Shown here piece by piece: positions 7,387 to 15,042 of a DNA stretch of 27,420 nucleotides. A program made the translations under genes and the position numbers. Within the stretch, counting starts at the first letter, position 1. Every line of letters begins with the position of its first letter. Below the pieces are notes generated by a model. That model was not told where the DNA came from. It made no database searches and saw only the letters and a list, made by a program, of their open reading frames with translations. Source of the DNA: Actinomycetes bacterium (lineage in GTDB: Bacteria; Actinomycetota; Actinomycetes; Actinomycetales; Microbacteriaceae); the NCBI GenBank assembly GCA_023428065.1, contig JAEYZI010000043.1, positions 1 to 27,420 of the forward strand, read 5' to 3'.

Positions 7387-7818
7387 ATGTCCGCCCCGCC
7401 TCGCACCCGCGCCTCCGGCGTCGGCCGCGTGCTCGTCGCCGTCTACGGCGTCCTCGCGATCGCCGCGCTCGGCCGCTCGATCTTCCAGATCATCGACCGC
7501 TTCGACGAGGCGCCCATCGCGTTCTCGCTCTCGGCCGTCGCGGCCGTCGTCTACGTGCTCGCGACGGTGGCGCTCGCCGCGGGCTGGGACCGCCTCGCCT
7601 GGATCACGGTGAGCTTCGAGCTCGCGGGGGTGCTCGTCGTCGGCACGATCTCGGTCGTCGCGCCCGGGCTCCTCGGGCTCGAGGAGGTCAACCCGTTCGG
7701 CCGGGAGGCGACCGTCTGGAGCGTCTTCGGCGCGGGCTACCTCTTCATCCCGCTCGTGCTCCCCGTGCTCGGGATCGTCTGGCTGCGCCGCCGCGGGCGG
7801 GCGGCGGTCGAGTCCTGA
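7387..7818 (+). CDS. Small four-helix membrane protein, function unknown
   Basis: A 143-residue protein with four hydrophobic segments (near residues 14-35, 47-69, 74-97 and 108-133) and a basic C-terminus (RRRGRA). It is similar in plan to the preceding membrane protein but I see no convincing sequence similarity. Its TGA overlaps the ribF ATG by one base, so ribF translation is probably coupled to it. The ATG is chosen because TAATCT stands 8 nt upstream. No function can be assigned; riboflavin import would be a guess from proximity alone and I do not make it. Confidence 0.85.
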   Translation: MSAPPRTRASGVGRVLVAVYGVLAIAALGRSIFQIIDRFDEAPIAFSLSAVAAVVYVLATVALAAGWDRLAWITVSFELAGVLVVGTISVVAPGLLGLEEVNPFGREATVWSVFGAGYLFIPLVLPVLGIVWLRRRGRAAVES

Positions 7819-8768
7819 TGCTGTTCTTCGACGGCCTCGGCGCCGTACCGAGCGGCTTCGGGCCGAGCGCCGTCACCGTCGGCAAGTTCGACGGGGTCCA
7901 CACGGGCCATCGCGCGGTGCTCGCGCAGCTCGGTCGCCTCGCCGCCGACCGGGGACTCGCCGCGACCGTCGTGACGTTCGACCGCAATCCGCTCTCCCTC
8001 CTCGCGCCCGAGCGGTGCCCGTCTGCGCTCGTGAGCAACGGCCAGAAGGTCGAGTTGCTGGGGGAGTCCGGCGTGGATGCGACGCTCATGCTCGCGTTCG
8101 ACGAGCAGCTCGCCGCGCTCGAACCCGCCGACTTCGTGCGGCGCGTGCTCGTGGACGCACTCGACGCGCGTCTCGTGCTCGCGGGACGCGACTTCCGCTT
8201 CGGCCGCAGGGGCGCGGGCGACGTGCAGATGCTGCAGGAGCTCGGCACGGTGCACGGCTTCGAGGTCGTGCCCATGGAGGACGTGCGCCCGGGCTCCGAG
8301 GGCGGTGAGCGGCGGGCGTCGTCGACGTGGGTGCGCGAGGCGCTCGACGCGGGCGACGTCGCCGAGGCCGCTCGTGTGCTCGGGCGGCTCCCCGTCGTGC
8401 GCTCGGTCGTGGTCGAGGGCGAGCGCCGGGGGCGTGAGCTCGGCTTCCCCACGGCCAACCTCGATCCGGCGCGCCTCGAGGGCTTCCTCCCCACGGACGG
8501 CGTGTACGCGGCGTGGGCGACGGTCGACGGCGTGCGGTACCCGGCCGCGGTGTCGATCGGCAACAACCCGACCTTCGAGGGCGTACCGCAGCATCAGGCC
8601 GAGGCCCACCTGCTCGACGTCGAGCTCGATCTCTACGGCCGCACGATCGAGCTCGCCTTCGTCGAGCGGCTCCGCGGGATGGAGCGCTTCGACTCCCTCG
8701 ACGAGCTCGTCGCGGCCATCCGCGGAGACGCCGACGCCGCGCGACGCGCACTCGCGGTGCGGGAGTGA
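7818..8768 (+). CDS. ribF: Bifunctional riboflavin kinase / FAD synthetase
   Basis: RibF phosphorylates riboflavin to FMN and adenylylates FMN to FAD. The 316-residue product has the N-terminal nucleotidyltransferase motif VGKFDGVHTGHR (about 20-31), the DFRFGRRGAGD segment and STWVREAL (about 171-178). The C-terminal flavokinase domain has GRELGFPTANL (about 203-213, with the PTAN Mg/nucleotide motif) and ends with the expected helix ERFDSLDELVAAIRGDADAARRAL. Length is normal. It is sandwiched in an overlapping gene run: 1-nt overlap with the upstream membrane gene, 4-nt overlap (GTGA) with the MFS gene. Confidence 0.96.
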   Translation: MLFFDGLGAVPSGFGPSAVTVGKFDGVHTGHRAVLAQLGRLAADRGLAATVVTFDRNPLSLLAPERCPSALVSNGQKVELLGESGVDATLMLAFDEQLAALEPADFVRRVLVDALDARLVLAGRDFRFGRRGAGDVQMLQELGTVHGFEVVPMEDVRPGSEGGERRASSTWVREALDAGDVAEAARVLGRLPVVRSVVVEGERRGRELGFPTANLDPARLEGFLPTDGVYAAWATVDGVRYPAAVSIGNNPTFEGVPQHQAEAHLLDVELDLYGRTIELAFVERLRGMERFDSLDELVAAIRGDADAARRALAVRE

Positions 8769-10078
8769 GCCCCCGGCCCCTCTGGCGGGGGCGCGTGCTC
8801 GCCCTGCTCGGGGTCGTGCTCGTCTCGCTGAGCCTGCGCACGCCCGTCGCGGCGATGTCGCCCATCGTCGAGCGCATCGCCGTCGACATCCCGCTCGACG
8901 CCGTCACGCTCGGTGTCATCGGCGCCGCGCCGCCCCTCGCCTTCGCGGCGAGCGGGCTCCTCGCGCCCGCGCTCGCGCGGCGGATGGGGCTCGAGCGTGC
9001 GCTCGTCGCCTCGCTCGCCGCCATGGCGGTCGGGCACCTCGCGCGGGCCTTCGCGCCCGAGGCGCTCGTGCTGACCCTCGGCGCGATCGTGGCCCTGCTC
9101 GGCGTGGGCGTCGGGAACGTCCTGCTTCCGCCCGTCGTGCGGCGCTACTTCCCCGACCGTGTCGGCCTCGTCACATCGCTCTACGCGACCCTGCTCTCGA
9201 TTTCGACCGCCGTGCCCGCGCTCGTCGCCGTGCCGGTGGCCGACGCCGCGGGATGGCGCGCCTCGCTCGCCATGTGGACGCTCGTCTCCCTCATCGCGGC
9301 GATCCCGTGGGTCGCCGTGCTCGTCAACCGCCCGGCGACGGGCGGCGCCGCGTCCGCGCTCGACGCCCCCACCGGACCGGTCGAGCTCGGCGCCGTGCGC
9401 ATCGACGAGGCGCAGGCCGCCGCGGCCGCGCGTGAGGGGGGTCGGTCGTCCGCGGGGCGGTACGGCATCCGGATGCTGCGCTCGCCCACGGCGTGGGCGA
9501 TCGGCGTCGCGTTCGGCTCTTCGAGCCTCGGGGCCTACGCCGCCTTCGCGTGGCTTCCGCAACTGCTCGTCGAACGCGCGGGCGCGGATGCCGCATCGGC
9601 CGGTGCGCTCCTCGCGCTCTTCGCGTTCATGGGCTTCCCCGCCGGCCTCCTCGTCCCCGTGCTCGTGGCCCGGTTCCCGGGCAGTACCGCCCCGCTCGTG
9701 CTGCTCGGCGGCGCGAGCTTCGCGATCGGCTACCTCGGCCTGCTCCTCGCGCCCCAGGCGTCACCCGCGCTCTGGGTCGTGAGCGCGGGGCTCGGCGCGT
9801 TGCTCTTCCCGCTCGCGCTCGTGCTCATCAACCTGCGTTCGGCGACCCCGCGCACGACGATCGCGCTCTCGGGATTCGTGCAGACGGTGGGCTACATCCT
9901 CGGGGCGGTCGGGCCGTTCGTCGTCGGGCTGCTGCACGACGCGACCGGGGGCTGGGTCGTCCCTCTCGCGTTCCTGCTCGGCGCGCTCGTGCTCGTGCCG
10001 CCCGCCGCGATCATCCTCGCCCGCGGGCGCATGGTCGACACGGAGCTGCCTCCCGGGGGCGTCGGCCGCGCGGCGTAG
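8765..10078 (+). CDS. CynX/NimT-family MFS transporter
   Basis: A 437-residue major facilitator protein with about twelve hydrophobic segments split by a basic, Ala-rich central loop (about residues 195-235). The N-terminus SLSLRTPVAAMSPIVERI is characteristic of the CynX/NimT (cyanate/2-nitroimidazole) branch. Substrate is not predictable. GTG 8765 is selected because it overlaps the ribF stop in GTGA and begins just before the first membrane segment; a longer reading upstream would lie wholly within ribF. Its TAG stop forms part of the -10 box of the following gene. Confidence 0.88.
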   Translation: MSPRPLWRGRVLALLGVVLVSLSLRTPVAAMSPIVERIAVDIPLDAVTLGVIGAAPPLAFAASGLLAPALARRMGLERALVASLAAMAVGHLARAFAPEALVLTLGAIVALLGVGVGNVLLPPVVRRYFPDRVGLVTSLYATLLSISTAVPALVAVPVADAAGWRASLAMWTLVSLIAAIPWVAVLVNRPATGGAASALDAPTGPVELGAVRIDEAQAAAAAREGGRSSAGRYGIRMLRSPTAWAIGVAFGSSSLGAYAAFAWLPQLLVERAGADAASAGALLALFAFMGFPAGLLVPVLVARFPGSTAPLVLLGGASFAIGYLGLLLAPQASPALWVVSAGLGALLFPLALVLINLRSATPRTTIALSGFVQTVGYILGAVGPFVVGLLHDATGGWVVPLAFLLGALVLVPPAAIILARGRMVDTELPPGGVGRAA

Positions 10079-10081
10079 CGT
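10076..10081 (+). promoter_or_regulatory. -10 box built on the MFS stop codon
   Basis: TAGCGT begins with the TAG stop of the MFS gene and lies 7 nt before the GTG at 10089, so the following gene probably has its own leaderless transcript as well as any read-through. Confidence 0.55.
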
Positions 10082-10088
10082 ATCGAGC

Positions 10089-10529
10089 GTGGAAGCGATC
10101 CGGCTCGCGCGCGACATCGACCTGCCGCGCGCGATCGTGTGGGAGGCGCTCGTCGACCCCGCGCTCGTCGGGGGCTGGCTGCATCCGAGCGAGCGGCTCG
10201 TGAACGGCACGCGTCCCGTGGAGTTCCGCGAGCCCGACGACCCGGCGGTGCCCGCCTCGCTCGAGGTCGTCTCGCCCGTCTTCGGCGCCGTGCGGGTCGT
10301 GCTCGCGCGCATCCCCGACGGCACCCGCGGCGAGGCGACCCGCGTCGAGCTGACCGTGGACGGGGAGTGGGGTCGGCGTTCCGACCGGGAGGCCCTCTGG
10401 ACACTGCGGCTCGAGCAGCTCGCCGACCTCGTGCGGGGTCACCCGGTCGACTGGTCGGAGTGGGCGGTGCGTCACCGCCTCGAGCACGCCGCCGCCCGGA
10501 GCGAGGCGGCTCCCCGCGCGGTGCGCTGA
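10089..10529 (+). CDS. SRPBCC (START/Bet v1-like) family protein
   Basis: A 146-residue protein with the start typical of the AHSA1/SRPBCC group: RDIDLPRAIVWEALVDPALVGGWLHPSERL (residues about 7-36, quoted here as the diagnostic region), in which a strand is followed by a helix and the W-x-x-P turn. It ends with LDL-type helix LEQLADLV. The fold forms a hydrophobic pocket; ligands vary widely, so no function is assigned. The GTG is supported by the TAGCGT box 7 nt upstream and no ribosome binding site is seen. Confidence 0.75.
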   Translation: MEAIRLARDIDLPRAIVWEALVDPALVGGWLHPSERLVNGTRPVEFREPDDPAVPASLEVVSPVFGAVRVVLARIPDGTRGEATRVELTVDGEWGRRSDREALWTLRLEQLADLVRGHPVDWSEWAVRHRLEHAAARSEAAPRAVR

Positions 10530-10553
10530 CGCGCGGCGTGCCTCGGAGGAGTC

Positions 10554-10567
10554 TGCTCATATGAGCA
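10554..10567. promoter_or_regulatory. Candidate operator: 14-bp perfect palindrome upstream of deo operon
   Basis: TGCTCATATGAGCA is a perfect palindrome 17 bp upstream of the -35 box of the regulator gene. SorC-family regulators, including B. subtilis DeoR, bind palindromes near their own promoters, so this is the best candidate site for autoregulation and inducer-controlled expression of the deo operon. Binding is inferred. Confidence 0.6.
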
Positions 10568-10583
10568 CAGCTGTACGCGAATG

Positions 10584-10613
10584 TTGTCGCGCGCCCGGTC
10601 GCCGGGCTACCGT
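10584..10613 (+). promoter_or_regulatory. Promoter of the deoxyribose operon
   Basis: TTGTCG (10584-10589), 18-bp spacer, TACCGT (10608-10613). Unlike most genes here, the -10 box is 12 nt from the ATG with a GGAG motif between, giving a very short but leadered message. Confidence 0.6.
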
Positions 10614-10625
10614 CGAGACGGAGAC

Positions 10626-11564
10626 ATGATGGACGACGAACTTCTCGCTGTCCGCGTCGCGGAGCTCTACTACGACGAGAACAAGACGCAGGACGAGATC
10701 GGCGCACTGCTCGGCATCTCGCGCTGGAAGGCCGGGCGACTGCTCGCGCAGGCGCGCGAACAGGGCATCGTTCGCATCGAGATCGTGCACCCGCGCGCCA
10801 GGCGCCTCGCGATCGAGCGCGCGCTGCGCGAGCGCTTCGGCCTCGCCGACGCCGTCGTCGTGCCGACCCCCGAGAACGAGGTCGGCGTGCAGGGTCGCGT
10901 CGCGCAGGCGGCAGCCGACTTCCTCGCCGGCCTGCGGCCCGTTCCCCGCGTGCTCGGCGTCAGCTGGGGGCGTACCCTCACCGATGTCGCCGACCGGATG
11001 CCGGACGGCTGGGCGACGGGCGTCTCGGTCGTGCAGATCAACGGGGGTGTGAGCCTCAACCGCCGCCCCGGCACGGCCGCGACTCTCGCCTCGACGATCG
11101 CGCAGCGCGGTCGCGGCCACGCCGTGCTCCTCCCGAGCCCGGCCATCCTCGAGCGCCTCTCGACCAAGAAGGCGATCGAGGCCGACCGGACGGTCGCCGC
11201 CGTGCTCGACCGGGCCGCGAGCGCCAACGCGTTCCTCTACAGCGCGGGCGTCGTGGGCGCCGACTCGGCGCACGTCGAGAGCGGCTACTTGCGTCCCGAG
11301 GACATGGAGGAGCTCGCGCTCCGCGGCGCGATCGGCGACGTCGTCGGCCGCTACATCGACGCCAACGGCAACATCGTCGACCCGTCGCTCGACGAGCGCA
11401 CCCTCGGCATCTCGCTCGAGACGCTGCGCGCCGCCGCGACGGCGATCCTCGTGATCGCCGGCACCCCCAAACACGACATCGCCCGGGCCGTCGTCACGGC
11501 CGGGCTGTGCACCGTGCTCATCACCGACGAGGCCACCGCCCGTGCCCTCCTGGAGGACTCATGA
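10626..11564 (+). CDS. SorC-family sugar-binding transcriptional regulator (DeoR-type)
   Basis: A 312-residue regulator with an N-terminal helix-turn-helix (VAELYYDENKTQDEIGALLG, then ISRWKAGRLLAQAREQGIV) and a C-terminal sugar-phosphate binding domain of the SorC family (LGVSWGRTL, VVQINGGV, GDVVGRYIDANGNIVD). By analogy with B. subtilis DeoR, it is expected to repress the operon until deoxyribose 5-phosphate accumulates. ATG 10626 (or the adjacent ATG 10629) is chosen over the upstream TTG because a GGAG site precedes it and the -35/-10 promoter covers the longer reading. Stop and the deoC start overlap in ATGA. Ligand identity is inferred from the neighbours. Confidence 0.88.
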   Translation: MMDDELLAVRVAELYYDENKTQDEIGALLGISRWKAGRLLAQAREQGIVRIEIVHPRARRLAIERALRERFGLADAVVVPTPENEVGVQGRVAQAAADFLAGLRPVPRVLGVSWGRTLTDVADRMPDGWATGVSVVQINGGVSLNRRPGTAATLASTIAQRGRGHAVLLPSPAILERLSTKKAIEADRTVAAVLDRAASANAFLYSAGVVGADSAHVESGYLRPEDMEELALRGAIGDVVGRYIDANGNIVDPSLDERTLGISLETLRAAATAILVIAGTPKHDIARAVVTAGLCTVLITDEATARALLEDS

Positions 11565-12571
11565 CCATTCAGCCGACCTCGCTCGCTCCCGCCGAGCGCG
11601 CCGTACGCGTGCTCGGGGGCGACCTCACCGAGCGCAGCCTCCGCCAGTACCTCGAGGGCCTCCCCGGCGTCGACGCCGTCGGACTCGAGCAGCGCGCCGC
11701 GGGCCTCGCGACGCGCTCCATCAAGACGAGCTCGAAGGCGTGGGCGCTCGACCGCATCATCGAGCTCATCGACCTGACGACCCTCGAGGGGGCCGACACC
11801 CCCGGCAAGGTGCGCTCGCTCGCCGCGAAGGCCCTCACGCCCGACGCATCCGACCCGACGACGCCGCGCGTCGCCGCGGTGTGCGTGTACGGCGACATGG
11901 TCCCGTACGCCGTCGAGGCGCTCGGCTCGGCCCACGGCGACCCGGATGACGGCCTCGTCTCGGTCGCGGCCGTCGCGACCGCCTTCCCCTCGGGTCGCGC
12001 GTCGCTCGCCGTCAAGCTCGCCGATACGCGCGACGCCGTCGCCGCGGGCGCCGACGAGATCGACATGGTGATCGACCGCGGCGCGTTCCTCGCTGGCAAC
12101 TACGGCAAGGTCTTCGAGGAGATCGTCGCCGTCAAGGAGGCGTGCCGTCGTGACGACGGCAGCTCCGCGAGCCTCAAGGTCATCCTCGAGACGGGTGAGC
12201 TCAACACCTACGACAACGTGCGCCGCGCATCGTGGCTCTCGATCCTCGCGGGCGGCGACTTCATCAAGACCTCGACGGGCAAGGTCAGCCCGGCCGCGAC
12301 CCTTCCCGTGACGCTCCTCATGCTCGAGGTCGTGCGCGACTGGCACCGCCTCACGGGCGAGTACGTGGGCGTCAAGCCCGCGGGCGGCATCCGCGCGTCG
12401 AAGGACGCGGTGCGCTACCTCGTGGCGGTCGCCGAGACCGTGGGCGAGCAGTGGCTGCAGCCCCACCTCTTCCGCTTCGGCGCATCGAGCCTGCTCAACG
12501 ACGTGCTCCTGCAGCGCCAGAAGCTCCGCACCGGCCACTACTCCGGCCCCGACTACGTGACGATCGACTAG
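11561..12571 (+). CDS. deoC: Deoxyribose-phosphate aldolase
   Basis: DeoC cleaves 2-deoxyribose 5-phosphate to glyceraldehyde 3-phosphate and acetaldehyde. The 336-residue product is of the long type; its core carries the Schiff-base Lys236 in DFIKTSTGK, the second active-site Lys272 in VGVKPAGGI and the acidic residue of EIDMVID (Asp168). An N-terminal extension of roughly 80 residues precedes the barrel, with LIDLTTLEG (around 69-77) as its first recognisable strand. The ATG overlaps the regulator stop, and TGGAGGA lies just upstream. The two aldehyde dehydrogenase genes downstream suit disposal of the acetaldehyde product. Confidence 0.95.
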   Translation: MTIQPTSLAPAERAVRVLGGDLTERSLRQYLEGLPGVDAVGLEQRAAGLATRSIKTSSKAWALDRIIELIDLTTLEGADTPGKVRSLAAKALTPDASDPTTPRVAAVCVYGDMVPYAVEALGSAHGDPDDGLVSVAAVATAFPSGRASLAVKLADTRDAVAAGADEIDMVIDRGAFLAGNYGKVFEEIVAVKEACRRDDGSSASLKVILETGELNTYDNVRRASWLSILAGGDFIKTSTGKVSPAATLPVTLLMLEVVRDWHRLTGEYVGVKPAGGIRASKDAVRYLVAVAETVGEQWLQPHLFRFGASSLLNDVLLQRQKLRTGHYSGPDYVTID

Positions 12572-12585
12572 GACGGCATCCCACC

Positions 12586-14082
12586 ATGAAGGACATCACC
12601 CCCTCGAGCGGCCGCGGCTTCCTCGACTACGCGCCGGCGCCCGAGTCGACCTCGATCCTGCGACTGCGCGACTCCTACGGGCTCTTCATCGACGGCGAGT
12701 TCCGCGACGGCACGGGCGGGTCGTTCGCGACGATCTCGCCCGCGACCGAGAAGCACATCGCCGAGATCGCGAACGCCTCCGAGACCGACGTCGACCTCGC
12801 CGTCGCGGCGGCGCGTCGCGCCTACGAGAAGACCTGGTCGCGGATGTCGGGCGCCGATCGCGGCAAGTACCTGTTCCGGATCGCGCGTCTCGTCCAGGAG
12901 CGCGCCCGAGAGCTCGCGGTCGCCGAGTCCCTCGACAACGGCAAGCCGATCAGGGAGAGCCGCGACACCGACATCCCGCTCGTCGCCGCGTGGTTCTTCT
13001 ACTACGCGGGTTGGGCGGACAAGCTCGACTACGCGGGCCTCGGCGCGAACCCGCGCCCGCACGGCGTGGCGGCGCAGATCATCCCGTGGAACTTCCCGCT
13101 GCTCATGCTCGCGTGGAAGATCGCCCCGGCCCTCGCGACCGGCAACACGGTCGTGCTGAAGCCCGCCGAGACGACGCCCCTCACGGCGCTCCTGTTCGCC
13201 GAGATCCTGCAGCAGGCGGACCTGCCGCCCGGTGTCGTCAACATCGTGACGGGTGCGGGCGAGACGGGTCAGGCGCTCGTGCGGCACCCGGATGTCGACA
13301 AGGTCGCGTTCACGGGCTCGACCGCCGTCGGCCGCGAGATCGCGAAGGCGATCGCGGGCACGCGCAAGAAGGCGACCCTCGAACTCGGCGGCAAGGCCGC
13401 GAACATCGTCTTCGACGACGCTCCCATCGACCAGGCGATCGAGGGCATCGTCAACGGCATCTTCTTCAACCAGGGCCATGTGTGCTGCGCGGGAAGCCGC
13501 CTGCTCGTGCAGGAGAACGTGCACGACGAGGTCGTCGATCGCCTCAAGCAGCGCCTCGCGACGCTCCGCCTCGGCGACCCGCTCGACAAGAACACCGACA
13601 TCGGCGCGATCAACTCCGCCGAGCAGCTCGAGCGCATCCGCGCCCTGAGCGAGATCGGCGAGCGGGAGGGAGCCGAGCGCTGGACGGCGCCGTGCGACAT
13701 ACCCGAGAACGGGTTCTGGTTCGCCCCCACGGTCTTCACGAACGTGCAGACGTCGTCGACCATCGCGCGCGAGGAGATCTTCGGGCCCGTGCTCTCGGTG
13801 CTCACCTTCCGCACGCCCGCCGAGGCGATCGCCAAGGCCAACAACACGCCCTACGGGCTCTCCGCGGGCATCTGGAGCGACAAGGGCTCCAAGATCCTCG
13901 CCGTGGCCGACAAGCTGCGCGCGGGCGTCATCTGGGCCAACACGTTCAACCGCTTCGACCCGGCGTCGCCGTTCGGCGGATACAAGGAGTCCGGCTACGG
14001 TCGCGAGGGCGGCCGCGCCGGTCTCGCCGCCTACCTGCAGTCCGCCACCGCCGCCGTCGCCCCGAAGGGAGCCTCCAAGTGA
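12586..14082 (+). CDS. NAD(P)-dependent aldehyde dehydrogenase (active subunit)
   Basis: A full-length 498-residue aldehyde dehydrogenase. Seen: cofactor and oxyanion region IIPWNFPLLMLAWKIAP, cofactor lysine in TVVLKPAETTPL, FTGSTAVGREI, catalytic glutamate in LELGGK, catalytic cysteine in GHVCCAGSR (Cys300/301), and EEIFGPVLSVL. With deoC directly upstream, oxidation of acetaldehyde to acetate is the most likely job (inference from context). It begins 14 nt after deoC and overlaps the next gene by 4 nt (GTGA). The first 20 or so residues are an extra leader relative to most family members. It could form one functional unit with the downstream paralogue. Confidence 0.93.
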   Translation: MKDITPSSGRGFLDYAPAPESTSILRLRDSYGLFIDGEFRDGTGGSFATISPATEKHIAEIANASETDVDLAVAAARRAYEKTWSRMSGADRGKYLFRIARLVQERARELAVAESLDNGKPIRESRDTDIPLVAAWFFYYAGWADKLDYAGLGANPRPHGVAAQIIPWNFPLLMLAWKIAPALATGNTVVLKPAETTPLTALLFAEILQQADLPPGVVNIVTGAGETGQALVRHPDVDKVAFTGSTAVGREIAKAIAGTRKKATLELGGKAANIVFDDAPIDQAIEGIVNGIFFNQGHVCCAGSRLLVQENVHDEVVDRLKQRLATLRLGDPLDKNTDIGAINSAEQLERIRALSEIGEREGAERWTAPCDIPENGFWFAPTVFTNVQTSSTIAREEIFGPVLSVLTFRTPAEAIAKANNTPYGLSAGIWSDKGSKILAVADKLRAGVIWANTFNRFDPASPFGGYKESGYGREGGRAGLAAYLQSATAAVAPKGASK

Positions 14083-14936
14083 GCCGCCTCGCGATCCCCA
14101 AGACCTTCAAGCTCTACATCGGCGGGAAGTTCCCGCGCAGCGAGTCGGGCCGCAGCTACGAGGTGACGGGCGCCGACGGCGCCTTCCTCGCCAACGCCTC
14201 GCTCGCCTCCCGCAAGGACGCGCGGGATGCCGTCGTGGCGGCCCGCGCCGCGGTCTCCGGATGGGCGGGTGCGACCGCCTACAACCGCGGCCAGGTGCTC
14301 TACCGAGTCGCCGAGGTGCTCGAGGGGCGCCGTGCTCAATTCGTCGAGGAGCTGCGGGCGTCGGAGGGTCTCACGGCCGCCGAGGCCGCGCGCCAGGTTG
14401 ACGAGACGATCGACACCTGGGTCTGGTACGCCGGCTGGGCCGACAAGTTCGCGCAGGTCGCGGGCGCCGGCAACCCCGTCGCGGGCCCGTTCTTCAACAT
14501 CTCGGTGCCCGAGCCCACGGGTGTCGTCGCGATCGTCGCGCCGCAGGGCGAGGGCAGCCTGCTCGGACTGGTGCGCGTCGTCGCCCCCGCCCTCGTCGCG
14601 GGCAACACGGTCGTCGTGATCGCCGACGAGCGGCACCCGCTCTCGGCGATCAGCCTCGCCGAGGTGCTCGCGACGAGCGACGTGCCGGGCGGTGTCGTCA
14701 ACGTGCTCACGGGTTCGCCCGCCGAGATCGCGCCGTGGCTCGCGTCGCACGCCGACGTCGACGCGCTCGACCTCACGGGCGCGGGGGAGCTCGACTGGGT
14801 CGACCTCGAGATCGCCGCCGCCGAGACGCTCACGCGCGTGGTGCGTCCCGAGCCAGGCGTGCCCGCGGCGACGCTCGACCGCATCCTCGCCTTCACCGAG
14901 ACGAAGACCGTCTGGCACACGAAGTCGCTCATCTGA
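14079..14936 (+). CDS. Half-length, cysteine-free aldehyde dehydrogenase paralogue
   Basis: A 285-residue protein aligned to the N-terminal half of aldehyde dehydrogenases (FKLYIGGKFPRSESG, YAGWADKFAQVAG, VAPALVAGNTVVVIADE, DVPGGVVNVLTG). It contains no cysteine at all; the catalytic Asn region is APQGEG and the cofactor lysine position reads IADE, so it cannot catalyse the normal reaction. It is not a fresh truncation: coding bias is intact to the stop and it has a GAAGGGAG ribosome binding site. A full domain plus a shorter dead domain is the known plan of ALDH16 proteins, so this may be the detached pseudo-domain acting as a structural partner. Common annotation would simply be aldehyde dehydrogenase. 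Confidence 0.85.
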   Translation: MSRLAIPKTFKLYIGGKFPRSESGRSYEVTGADGAFLANASLASRKDARDAVVAARAAVSGWAGATAYNRGQVLYRVAEVLEGRRAQFVEELRASEGLTAAEAARQVDETIDTWVWYAGWADKFAQVAGAGNPVAGPFFNISVPEPTGVVAIVAPQGEGSLLGLVRVVAPALVAGNTVVVIADERHPLSAISLAEVLATSDVPGGVVNVLTGSPAEIAPWLASHADVDALDLTGAGELDWVDLEIAAAETLTRVVRPEPGVPAATLDRILAFTETKTVWHTKSLI

Positions 14937-14960
14937 CCCGTCGAGACCACGGTCTGTCTA

Positions 14961-14991
14961 GGTAACAGATCGGTAACGGTCGTGCTACAGT
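14961..14991 (+). promoter_or_regulatory. Promoter of the glycerophosphodiesterase gene with two direct repeats
   Basis: GGTAACAGATC (14961-14971) and GGTAACGGTCG (14972-14982) are direct repeats at 11-bp pitch over the expected -35 position, followed by TGCTACAGT with -10 TACAGT (14986-14991). The pitch matches PhoP/PhoB-type tandem sites and the gene is of a type often phosphate-regulated; the repeat sequence itself is only loosely PHO-like. Confidence 0.5.
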
Positions 14992-15042
14992 CGGCTCACC
15001 TCGCGACGGCGCGGGGCACCCGAGTCGAAAGCGGACGTGTCG

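Noticed and set aside
12990..14936. Reading the short aldehyde dehydrogenase as a fusion with a long upstream frame
   Set aside because: Sequence before 14079 is the out-of-frame shadow of the first aldehyde dehydrogenase; the real start overlaps its stop in GTGA.
14944..14955. AGACC-ac-GGTCT after the aldehyde dehydrogenase genes as a terminator
   Set aside because: A 2-nt loop cannot form a hairpin and no T-run follows; it could at most be a short protein-binding palindrome.
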